From positions 62,001 through 126,000 of the forward strand of contig NZ_SOCA01000010.1 of NCBI RefSeq assembly GCF_004364345.1: a DNA stretch of 64,000 nucleotides, in the 5' to 3' direction. Below the pieces are notes generated by a model. The model did no database searches, was not told the origin of the DNA, and saw only the letters and a program-made list of their open reading frames with translations. A program made the position numbers and the translations under genes. This DNA comes from Prosthecobacter fusiformis. Lineage in GTDB: Bacteria > Verrucomicrobiota > Verrucomicrobiia > Verrucomicrobiales > Verrucomicrobiaceae. Below, in pieces: positions 35,557-43,846 of the stretch; position 1 is the stretch's first letter, and each line of letters opens with the position of its first letter.

Positions 35557-37350
35557 ATGACTCTTTCTCGCCACTCCCGCCGCAACTTTTTGCAGACCCT
35601 GATGACAGCCGCTCCAGGCATGGCTTTTCTGCCGCAGCTTGGTGCGCAAATTCAGTCTGAGATTCCCGGAACGACCATCGGTCGTGAAATGCAGGCGGAT
35701 GTAGTCGTGATTGGCGGCAGCCTCGGCGGAGTGGCCGCGGCGCTGGCTACCGCCCGTATGGGCAAGCGGGTCATTCTCACTGAGGAAACCACCTGGATCG
35801 GCGGTCAGGCCACCGCCCAGGGTATCCCTCTTGATGAACATCCCTGGAGCGAGAAATTTGGTCGCACTCAAAGTTATGCAGATTTCAGGGAAGGTGTGCG
35901 TGACTACTATCGTAGCCATTACCCTCTCACTGCGGAAGCGCGGGCCGACCGCTACCTCAATCCAGGTGCGGGTTGGGTCAGCAAGCTTTGTTTTGAGCCG
36001 CGCGTCGGTCTGGCGGTGCTTTACGAAATGCTGGCTCCACATCTTTCCGCCGGGCGCATCGTGATCCTCCTTCGCCATCTGCCAGTCTCTGTGTCGATGG
36101 ACGGTGATTACGCCCGCTCTGTCACAGTAAGGGATGAGATTCAGCAAGTGGATCGCACGCTCACGGCCCCTTACATCCTGGATGCCACCGAGCTGGGAGA
36201 TTTGCTGGAACTGGGTAAGATCGAATCGGTCATCGGCGCTGAGTCACAGTCTGAGACCGGAGAGCCACTGGCTGTGGACGGACCTGCCGAGCCGCATGAG
36301 CAAATGGTCTTCACCCATGTCTTTGCACTCGATCACCTCCCTGGCGAGGAGCACATCATCCCGAAACCACGCGACTACGATTTCTGGAAACAGGCGAAGA
36401 GTCATCGCGGCGATTTTCCAAAGCTGACCCTGCCGGATCTTTTTGGGGCTCAGCATGACCACCTGGGCCGCGTTCCTAAAGCAGGAAGCTACGTAGCCAG
36501 CACCTGGAATTTTCGCCGGATGCTCTGCCAGAGCAATTTTGTGCCTGGCGCTTTCCCGAGCGATGTGACCGTGGCCATCTGGCCGACCAATGAGTATCAT
36601 CTCGGTGTGCTTTGCGGCGTTTCTCCTGAGGAACGGCGCAAGCATCTCGATGCCGCACGCCAGTTGAGTCTCAGCACCATTCACTGGCTTCAGACGGAAG
36701 CCCCCAATCCTGCGACCGGGGGGCAGGGTTATCCTGGTTTGCGTCCACGTGGTGATTTCTTCGGCACCGAGGATGGTCTTGCTCAGGCACCGTACATTCG
36801 CGAATCACGTCGCATCAAAGCGGAGTTCACCGTGCTGGAGCAGCATTTCCGTACGGATCAGCCAGAGACGAAAGATGGCCCTTTAAAGTACCATGATAGC
36901 GTCGGCCTTAGCGGCTATCGGGTGGACATTCACAAGCCCACAGCTCCGGGTAAACCCAGCATTACGGAGGTCGCTCATGGTAAACATTGGTTACAGCAGA
37001 TTCCGCTTGGTGCGCTCATCCCTGTCCGGGTGGAAAACCTTCTGCCCGCCTGCAAAAACCTTGGGGTCACCCACATCACCAACGGTGCTTTTCGCGTCCA
37101 TCCAACGGAGTGGAATATTGGCGAGTCCGCCGGTGCTCTGGCTGCCTTTTGTCTGGACCGTAAACTCTCACCACGCCAAGTCCGCAACACCGCAGCGCAT
37201 CTCACCGATTTCCAGCGGGAACTGGAGCGCCAGGGAGTGGAACTTGACTGGCCGCGAATGGAGACGTCGCGCTCCTATTACAGTCATCACAACCTCGACC
37301 TCAAAGATGCCGATACCTTCCATTTCGGCGAAGCTTGGCGCTTAAAATAG
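35557..37350 (+). CDS. Tat-exported FAD-dependent oxidoreductase, divergent member
   Basis: The 597-residue protein carries a Tat-type signal, SRRNFLQ at residues 7-13, with a modest hydrophobic stretch to about residue 30, so it would be exported folded with FAD bound. The nucleotide-binding motif is VIGGSLGG (GGSLGG at 53-58). TWIGGQATAQGIPLDEHPW, CFEPRVGLAVLYEML, DATELGDLLEL and ESRRIKAEFTVLEQH are typical of a separate PF12831 branch. The C-terminal FNDVD signature shared by the five other oxidoreductases here is missing. It ends soon after TNGAFRVHPTEWNIGESAGALAAF. The gap of 77 bp to the previous gene is the largest inside the block, so a promoter could lie there. Confidence 0.85.
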   Translation: MTLSRHSRRNFLQTLMTAAPGMAFLPQLGAQIQSEIPGTTIGREMQADVVVIGGSLGGVAAALATARMGKRVILTEETTWIGGQATAQGIPLDEHPWSEKFGRTQSYADFREGVRDYYRSHYPLTAEARADRYLNPGAGWVSKLCFEPRVGLAVLYEMLAPHLSAGRIVILLRHLPVSVSMDGDYARSVTVRDEIQQVDRTLTAPYILDATELGDLLELGKIESVIGAESQSETGEPLAVDGPAEPHEQMVFTHVFALDHLPGEEHIIPKPRDYDFWKQAKSHRGDFPKLTLPDLFGAQHDHLGRVPKAGSYVASTWNFRRMLCQSNFVPGAFPSDVTVAIWPTNEYHLGVLCGVSPEERRKHLDAARQLSLSTIHWLQTEAPNPATGGQGYPGLRPRGDFFGTEDGLAQAPYIRESRRIKAEFTVLEQHFRTDQPETKDGPLKYHDSVGLSGYRVDIHKPTAPGKPSITEVAHGKHWLQQIPLGALIPVRVENLLPACKNLGVTHITNGAFRVHPTEWNIGESAGALAAFCLDRKLSPRQVRNTAAHLTDFQRELERQGVELDWPRMETSRSYYSHHNLDLKDADTFHFGEAWRLK

Positions 37351-37380
37351 CTGTTATCCAAGGCCACAACCTTCCTTTCC

Positions 37381-38937
37381 ATGATATTTCCTCCATCACT
37401 AAAAATCCCGGTTCTAAGCTTCGGCTTAGCCATGTTAAGTCCCGTGCTTTTGTTTTCTCAACAGAGCACATCCACCCGTCCGGCTGCGCCTTTGCTCAAA
37501 AAGGGAGAAAAGCAGCTTTTCGTTGACGATCTGATGATCAAAAAGAAACGAGGCCTAACAAGAGTTGTTCATCCTGCAAAGAAGCTTGAACGTCCTGTCC
37601 TGGAGGCGGAAATGCCTTGGGAAATAAAGGATAAAGAAGGTTTCCTGGACAAGCGCGTCAACATTTATGGGACGGTGCTGCGCGATGAAAAAACAGGGTC
37701 CTTCAGGATGTGGTATGCTGACTCCGGCAGCGTGCTTTTCGCCACCTCCCAAGACGGCGTTCAGTGGGAACGGCCTATTCTCAAGATCATGGGAAAAAAT
37801 AACGAAATAAATCTTCACCTGCACAGTCACAGCATCATTGAGGACAAATTCGAAACCGATCCTCAAAAGCGATACAAGGCAGTCGGCAATGCAAGCAAGG
37901 GTGTCGATGAAGCCAAGCTTCAAAGACTGAAGGATAAGTTTGAATTGGTCGATTGGTATCGGGACAAAGACCATCGTCTATATTATTCGGCGTATTCAGC
38001 CGACGGCCTGCGTTGGACAATTGAACCCGAACCTATTTTGCTTGGCTGCGACACCATCACCCTGTCGCAGGATCCGGTGACTGGCGAATACCTCGCCTTT
38101 CACAAGCGGCAGGGCGATCCCCGAGTGCTGGGCATACGTCAGGTCTTCCTATCGGTCAGCAAAGACATGGAAAACTGGTCCGAACCTCAGCCCGTCATGG
38201 TGGCAGATGAAATGGACAACCGTGCTGCTCGTAAACTCAAAGGCGGTACCTATTCAGAATTTTACAATCTCTCTGCCTTTGCCTATGCCGGTCAGTGGCT
38301 TGGGTTTGCCACGCCTTTCCGAAGAGTTGAACCACCCTCGGCTTTGTTTGGCAACGATGAGGTCGATGGACGGAAAAGATCCGCCACTGGAATCCTGGAT
38401 GTGCAGTTGGTCCATAGTCGCGATGGTCGCCATTGGCACCGGTGTTCGGATCGCAGTCCAGTCATTCCTTTGGGACCGCATCCATATGATTCAGGGAGCA
38501 TCTTTGGCCTCTGCAATACACCCGTTTTTGTCGGCGATGAAATGTGGATGTATTACACCGCCGTGACCACGCCTCATGGAGGTCTTGGACCTGAAAAACA
38601 ACAGTCCATCGCCCGGGCAGTCTGGCGTATCGATGGCCTGGCTTCGTTGCAGGCAAAAGAGAAATCAGGCACCCTCGAAACTCACGCTTTTATCCCAGAG
38701 GGACAGCGCCTTCACATCAATGCCGATGTAAAGAATGGCAGCCTCATGGTGGAAGTCCTGGATGCTGCGGGTGAGGTCATCGCAGGTTATGAAAAGGAAA
38801 TCAGCCTCATTGAAAAGCAGGATTCCGTAAAGCTGCCCGTTCAATGGAAGCAGACGGAAGCCCTTCCTGCGGGTGTCCCCATTCGCCTCAGATTTCATCT
38901 CAACAATGGGGATCTGTTTAGCTACGTGATTAATTGA
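37381..38937 (+). CDS. Secreted glycosidase-like beta-propeller protein (copy 3, divergent)
   Basis: The 518-residue protein has a signal peptide to about residue 26 (VLLFSQQS). The mature start KQLFVDDLMIKKKRGLTRVVHP is typical of PVC propeller proteins of the GH32/GH43-like group. Blades show RMWYADSGSVLFATSQDGVQW, YSAYSADGLRWTIEP and VHSRDGRHWHRCSD. Long conserved elements LRVGL- or YSFYF-type at the C-terminus are replaced by a related beta-sandwich ending DLFSYVIN. It has the same general plan as the genes at 27295 and 32123 but is clearly more distant. Spacing to both neighbours is 30 bp. Activity is unassigned. Confidence 0.78.
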   Translation: MIFPPSLKIPVLSFGLAMLSPVLLFSQQSTSTRPAAPLLKKGEKQLFVDDLMIKKKRGLTRVVHPAKKLERPVLEAEMPWEIKDKEGFLDKRVNIYGTVLRDEKTGSFRMWYADSGSVLFATSQDGVQWERPILKIMGKNNEINLHLHSHSIIEDKFETDPQKRYKAVGNASKGVDEAKLQRLKDKFELVDWYRDKDHRLYYSAYSADGLRWTIEPEPILLGCDTITLSQDPVTGEYLAFHKRQGDPRVLGIRQVFLSVSKDMENWSEPQPVMVADEMDNRAARKLKGGTYSEFYNLSAFAYAGQWLGFATPFRRVEPPSALFGNDEVDGRKRSATGILDVQLVHSRDGRHWHRCSDRSPVIPLGPHPYDSGSIFGLCNTPVFVGDEMWMYYTAVTTPHGGLGPEKQQSIARAVWRIDGLASLQAKEKSGTLETHAFIPEGQRLHINADVKNGSLMVEVLDAAGEVIAGYEKEISLIEKQDSVKLPVQWKQTEALPAGVPIRLRFHLNNGDLFSYVIN

Positions 38938-38967
38938 TCTCGCCGATCACAAGCAAACTTTCCAACC

Positions 38968-40539
38968 ATGACTCCTTCCCGCCGAAGCTTTCTCAAGCTT
39001 TCTTCAAGTGCGCTCGTGACCAGCGCTTTGCCTGCCATTGCTCAAAGTGACGAGAATGCCCCGCGCTTTCATCCCACAGTAGCGTCAACTAACTACAAGT
39101 GTATCTTCAATCACGAACTGTTGGTCGTCGCGGGAAAAAAGGACAACAACCCGGAATACATCGGCTCATTCATTGACAAGTTGAAGGACACCGATGTGGA
39201 TGCAGTCATGTGCTGCCCGACCATGTGGCGCACCAATTTGTATCCTTCGGAGATTGATCCTCAGTGGAAAAAATACACGCCAGGCCAGTCATCCAAGTTC
39301 CCGTCCTTCGACAGGATGATGGCCTACATCCACGGCGGTGGTGATCCGGTGAAGGAGACTCTGGAAGCCTGTCGGCGTAACAAAAAGGATTTTTTCATCT
39401 GCTATCGGATGAATGATCAGCACTACGTGGCTGATCTCGCATGGCCAACTCACAATGCCATCTGGCGGGAGCATCCCGAATACTGGCTAGGCGATTCTGA
39501 GATCCCTCCAGCCAAGGGCGGAGACAATGTCCGGCTCTTCAACTACATGGTCCCAGAAGTGCGTGAATACTTCTTCTCCATTGTGAAAGAGCTTTGCACA
39601 AACTACGATGTGGATGGCGTCGAACTCGATTTCCAACGTTTTCCCAAGTTCTTCCGCAGCGCTGATCTGGAAGAAGGACGCGGCGTAATGACCGCATTCG
39701 TAAAGCGAATCAAGACCATGATGAACGATATCGGTCGCGAGCGTGGAAAATCCCTCAAGCTAAGCATCCGCATTCCGGAAACATTGGCCAAATGCGAGGC
39801 CGCCGGGCTGGACATCCCCGAGTGGGACAAACAGCATTTGGTGGAGATGATCAATATTTCCTCGTTCTATGTCCACACCATCGAACTGGGCATCGAAGGA
39901 TTCCGTGCTGCCACCAGCTATGGCAAGCTTTACGGGGAAATGAACTACCTCACCTTCCAGGAGTCAGGCCAAGTCAAAGGTTCCGGCCGCCGATATACGA
40001 CCTTCGAAACTTATCGAGCTTCGGCGCTGAATCTCTTCACCCGAGGTGTGGATGGATTGAGCCTCTTTAATTACGATTACGTTCCCTCCGACAAGCGGTT
40101 GGCGATGGCGGAAGGCCTCAAGCAGATCACGGATCTCGATTTCCTCAGGCAGGCGTCGAAAAATTATGTGATCTCTCCCGGCTTCGGCACTTTCCCCGCG
40201 AAGAACGACAAAGAAATCGACCTCATCATCCCAGATGACACCACTCAGGTCCACTTTGATCGAGCCATCCTGCGCATAGAGACCAAGCTGGATTGCACCA
40301 AACTGCAAATAGGTGTCTGGCTGAATGGCGAAGCCTTGGAGCCCCTGGCTCATGAGGGAACCGAACTCTTCGTCCCGGTGTCGCAAAACTCCGCCTATCC
40401 CACGCCCCAGGTATTGAAGTTTTATACCGTTCCTCTGGCCCGCATCATCGCAGGAAAAAACACCATCAAGATCAGCAACCTTGATCGGAAAAAAGGCAAC
40501 TGTGATCTTCGCTCGATGGAGCTCGCCCTTTATCGTTAA
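38968..40539 (+). CDS. Tat-exported TIM-barrel-like protein, putative glycoside hydrolase
   Basis: The N-terminus SRRSFLK (residues 4-10) is an almost canonical Tat motif followed by SSSALVTSALPAIAQ. The body looks like an (alpha/beta)8 barrel: FFICYRMNDQHY, PEVREYFFSIVKELCTNYDVDGVELDFQRFPKFF (keys: DGVELDFQR), LKLSIRIPET, FYVHTIELGIEG, GVDGLSLFNYDY. The strand motif DGVELDFQR resembles the catalytic-acid-bearing strand of GHL-type and GH18/GH-like barrels. A beta-sandwich of about 110 residues follows. No GH family can be assigned from sequence alone. Tat export of an apparently cofactor-free barrel is unusual unless it binds a metal or travels in complex. Neighbours are 30 and 18 bp away. 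Confidence 0.75.
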   Translation: MTPSRRSFLKLSSSALVTSALPAIAQSDENAPRFHPTVASTNYKCIFNHELLVVAGKKDNNPEYIGSFIDKLKDTDVDAVMCCPTMWRTNLYPSEIDPQWKKYTPGQSSKFPSFDRMMAYIHGGGDPVKETLEACRRNKKDFFICYRMNDQHYVADLAWPTHNAIWREHPEYWLGDSEIPPAKGGDNVRLFNYMVPEVREYFFSIVKELCTNYDVDGVELDFQRFPKFFRSADLEEGRGVMTAFVKRIKTMMNDIGRERGKSLKLSIRIPETLAKCEAAGLDIPEWDKQHLVEMINISSFYVHTIELGIEGFRAATSYGKLYGEMNYLTFQESGQVKGSGRRYTTFETYRASALNLFTRGVDGLSLFNYDYVPSDKRLAMAEGLKQITDLDFLRQASKNYVISPGFGTFPAKNDKEIDLIIPDDTTQVHFDRAILRIETKLDCTKLQIGVWLNGEALEPLAHEGTELFVPVSQNSAYPTPQVLKFYTVPLARIIAGKNTIKISNLDRKKGNCDLRSMELALYR

Positions 40540-40557
40540 GCCCTATTTGTATCCTGT

Positions 40558-42492
40558 ATGACCATTCATCTGCGCCTTGCCTCAATCTTCCTGTTTTCAT
40601 GCGCGGCCTTGCTATCCTTGCCTGCCGCCACGCCCGCGCCGCAGCGAAAACCTCTTCAGGTGGAGCCTGTGCGTGCTGCGGAAGCGGGGCAGGTGAATGG
40701 CCAAGCGTACGATCTCATCGTCATCGGAGGAACTCCCGGCGGCATTGCCTGCGCCGTTCGTGCTGCGCGTGAGGGATTATCCGTTCTCATCGTTCAGCAC
40801 AACCGTCACATCGGCGGCATGATCACCAATGGGCTTATGCAATGGGATGCACTATACGCAGGCCACCGCGCCCCCATTTTCAATGAAGTCGCTGGCATGA
40901 TCGGCGACTATTACTTGAAGACCTACGGCGAGGATTCGCCTCAGTATAAAACCGCGCGTTTCACCCAGACTCATTATCCGATGAGCCTGTTTGAGTCCTC
41001 AGTGGCAGAGCACCTGTTTAACAAACTGGTCTCGGCTGAAAAGAACATCACCACACTGCTTTCTCATTACCCTGTGGACTCCTCTCGGGATGCAGCCATT
41101 CTCACAGGCCTCACCCTTCGTAAATATGGCACATCAGAAGACATCCAGGTTAAAGGCAAAGTCTTCGCAGATGCCACCTATGAAGGGGATCTCGCCGCCC
41201 TGGTTAAGGTGCCTTATCGTATCGGTCGTGAAGGCCGTGACGAATACGGTGAACCGCACGCAGGGAAAGTATTCACCAACATCTCTTCCGAAAAAGGTCC
41301 CAAAGAAGCGTTGGATGGCACTCTCAATATTCACCCTTACGGCCACGTCCAGGGGACCATTGATCCCAATAGCCCCTTCACCGCAGATGGAGCCGTACAG
41401 GCCTACAATTATCGTTTCTGCCTGACCAAGGAAGAGGGCAACCGCCTGCTTCCCGAAAAGCCCCCGGGTTACAATCGCGAAGAGTTTGTGAACTACTATC
41501 GCAAGGGCCTTGGCGGCGGTCGTCTCAATGGCAAAGGCACGTTTAATAACCCCATCCTCCCCGGAGAAAATCACGCCTATCCCGATGCCTCCTGGCCGGA
41601 GCGTGAGAAGATCATCGAGCGCCACAAGAACTTCGCGTTAGGCCTCATGTATTTCCTTCAAAATGACGAATCCCTGTCCGAGGCCAAGCGTGCCGGTTAT
41701 CGCCAGTCAGGTTTGCCTCTCGATGAATATCCAGACAACGGCCACATCCCCTATGAAATGTATGTCCGTGAAGGCCGTCGCATCGTTGGGCGTTACGTGT
41801 TCAAGGAACAGGACAACCGCCTCGCCGCAGCTTATGGCCGCTCTCCTGTAATGACCGATAGCATCGCCATCACCGACTGGTCCATGGATTCCCACGACTG
41901 CACCTGGGACCGTAGCCCTGGCTATGCATATGATGGCAAGCTCATCCTGACAGAGGAATCCCGACCTGCGCAGATCCCCTGGCGCAGCCTGCTGCCACAG
42001 GGCGTGGACAATCTCATCGTCCCTGTCTGTCTCAGCGCCACCCATGTCGCCTGGGGCGCAGTCCGCCTGGAGCCTGTGTGGATGCAGCTCGGTGAATCCG
42101 CCGGTTTTGCCGCCGCACTTTCCGTCAAAAAGAACCAAGCACCAGCTTTCCTAGATCCCGCACTGCTGATCCAGTCACTCGTTAAAAACCGCATGATGAT
42201 CACGTTCCTCAATGACGTGGACGTGGCCTCCAATGATCCTCAGGTGATGGCCGCGCAATACTTCGGTAGCAAAGGTTTCTTCAGCGATTACAACGCGGGG
42301 TTGGACCTACCCTTATCCACCCACCTCAAAACCGTTTGGCAGGGTGGATTTGATCAACTTCAAAACGGCACGCTTGATGTGGAAAAGCTCGCTATTGCCG
42401 TTCATCAAGCTTCTGCCGAAACATCGGAGGATACGGGAATGAAACGTGGCGAGTTTCTGGTTCAGTTGTGGTCAAAACTCACACAGCCCTGA
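40558..42492 (+). CDS. Exported FAD-dependent oxidoreductase (PF12831 type)
   Basis: The 644-residue protein has a Sec-type signal (residues 1-25, SLPAATPA) and a short Pro-rich linker. YDLIVIGGTPGG lies at residues 51-62. Signatures are NRHIGGMITNGLMQWDALYAG, DATYEGDLAALVKVPYRIGREGRDEYGEPHAG, NGHIPYEMYVREGRRIVGRYVF, DSIAITDWSMDSHDC, SRPAQIPWRSLLPQGVDNLIVPVC and FLNDVDVASNDPQ. The pre-domain residues 32-50 resemble the linker before the FAD domain of the 1176-residue fusion at 22286, which suggests a close relation between those two. The predicted role is periplasmic or surface oxidation of a carbohydrate-type substrate; the electron acceptor is unknown. Confidence 0.88.
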   Translation: MTIHLRLASIFLFSCAALLSLPAATPAPQRKPLQVEPVRAAEAGQVNGQAYDLIVIGGTPGGIACAVRAAREGLSVLIVQHNRHIGGMITNGLMQWDALYAGHRAPIFNEVAGMIGDYYLKTYGEDSPQYKTARFTQTHYPMSLFESSVAEHLFNKLVSAEKNITTLLSHYPVDSSRDAAILTGLTLRKYGTSEDIQVKGKVFADATYEGDLAALVKVPYRIGREGRDEYGEPHAGKVFTNISSEKGPKEALDGTLNIHPYGHVQGTIDPNSPFTADGAVQAYNYRFCLTKEEGNRLLPEKPPGYNREEFVNYYRKGLGGGRLNGKGTFNNPILPGENHAYPDASWPEREKIIERHKNFALGLMYFLQNDESLSEAKRAGYRQSGLPLDEYPDNGHIPYEMYVREGRRIVGRYVFKEQDNRLAAAYGRSPVMTDSIAITDWSMDSHDCTWDRSPGYAYDGKLILTEESRPAQIPWRSLLPQGVDNLIVPVCLSATHVAWGAVRLEPVWMQLGESAGFAAALSVKKNQAPAFLDPALLIQSLVKNRMMITFLNDVDVASNDPQVMAAQYFGSKGFFSDYNAGLDLPLSTHLKTVWQGGFDQLQNGTLDVEKLAIAVHQASAETSEDTGMKRGEFLVQLWSKLTQP

Positions 42493-42533
42493 CCCCCACA
42501 CCACAACCATTGTGTAAAAGGCATTGCGTATTT

Positions 42534-43823
42534 ATGAAATTGTTCACCGTTCTTTTGACAGGTTGCTTATTGTCATCTGTCTTGTTAGCCCAGCCTGGCG
42601 TCAGCCATGCCGACGGTCTCTTTCTTGAGCTACCGTTGCAGCCTGGGGAAGGGGATCGCTTCCAGCTCGCCGATTTTTCTTTTTGGCTCGCGGACCCTTC
42701 TCAGCCTGTTCGTGGTGTCATCATTCACCAGCACGGATGCACCAATGCCTCACCGGCCAAGCATCCGCCTGTCACCCATGATTTCCACTGGCGTGCCTTG
42801 GCCCGCAAGCATCATTTCGCGCTCCTGTCACCGCAATATCAAGTCGCTGGCAAGTGCGATGAATGGAACAATCCCGATAGCGGCTCCGAACGTGCGCTCC
42901 TGACAGCTCTGAGCGATTTCGCCACACGTTCCAAGCGCCCGGAGCTCTCCGATGTTCCCTGGGTCCTGTGGGGGCATTCCGGTGGCTCCAGTTGGTCCGC
43001 GCAGATGATCACCCGTCATCCACAGCGCGTGCTTGCTGCCTCCTTTCGCGGTGGATGTCACAAGCAGTTTGGTGATCCAGCCTTTCGCGCCAGTTTTGCA
43101 CCACTGGCCAAGGATATTCCCATGCTTTTTGTTTGGGGAAAACGGGAGACTGCCCGCACTTCCAGTCACTATGTTTCCTGGGAGCCCATGAATGCCATGC
43201 GTCAGGACCTTCGCTCCCTCGGTGGCCACGTTGCACGGGTCATTGATCCACGCTCTGAGCACGGTTGTGATGACTCCCGTCTGCTCGTCATCCCGTTCTT
43301 TGATGCGGTGCTCAGCGCCCGTTTGTCGGGTCAGACAATGCCCGGTGCGCTGGTGGACATGGCCTCCATAGAAACTTTACCGGTCACTCCTGAAAACACC
43401 CGGAATCCTGAGCTGGGCTGGCTGCCCAATCGTGAGATTGCCGCCTTGTGGCAAGAGTTTTCCAAAACGGGCACGCTTAGCCCCTCCACCCCTCCTCATA
43501 TCGCCCCCACCCTCACCGCCACCCGCTTGGCAGACGGCACTGTCAGCCTGAACTGGGGTATTGTTCCAGAACTCGCAGGCGGCCTACGCGCCATCCGTCT
43601 CAATCGAGATGGCAAGCTTTTGAAGGAACTCGGTGTCAAGCCCGATGCCTATATTGCCACCAGCCGCGATGCTCCGCCTGAAGGCCTGCGTGCACCTTCC
43701 TTTATCGATGCCTCCCCCGCTTCAGGGACAGATCCTGTTTACACCCTCACCTTTCTGGATGCTGCGGGTCATGAGTCACCACCTAGCCCGCCTGCTAAAG
43801 TCATGCCGGCTTCCCACCAGTGA
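42534..43823 (+). CDS. Secreted alpha/beta hydrolase with C-terminal beta-sandwich
   Basis: The ATG at 42534 gives 429 residues starting MKLFTVLLTGCLLSSVLLAQ, a clear signal peptide. The longer frame from 42468 overlaps the upstream gene and is rejected. The hydrolase domain has the oxyanion-type segment IIHQHGCTNASP, nucleophile elbow WGHSGGSSW (G-H-S-G-G), and late motifs MLFVWGKRETAR and DPRSEHGCDDS supplying the histidine. The last 100 residues (TRLADGTVSLNWG through TLTFLDAAGHESPPS) look like a fibronectin type III-like domain. It is probably a carbohydrate esterase or feruloyl-type esterase (inference). It ends 23 bp before the start chosen for the next oxidoreductase. Confidence 0.82.
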   Translation: MKLFTVLLTGCLLSSVLLAQPGVSHADGLFLELPLQPGEGDRFQLADFSFWLADPSQPVRGVIIHQHGCTNASPAKHPPVTHDFHWRALARKHHFALLSPQYQVAGKCDEWNNPDSGSERALLTALSDFATRSKRPELSDVPWVLWGHSGGSSWSAQMITRHPQRVLAASFRGGCHKQFGDPAFRASFAPLAKDIPMLFVWGKRETARTSSHYVSWEPMNAMRQDLRSLGGHVARVIDPRSEHGCDDSRLLVIPFFDAVLSARLSGQTMPGALVDMASIETLPVTPENTRNPELGWLPNREIAALWQEFSKTGTLSPSTPPHIAPTLTATRLADGTVSLNWGIVPELAGGLRAIRLNRDGKLLKELGVKPDAYIATSRDAPPEGLRAPSFIDASPASGTDPVYTLTFLDAAGHESPPSPPAKVMPASHQ

Positions 43824-43846
43824 CCAGCCTCCCTCTTCGCTTCATT

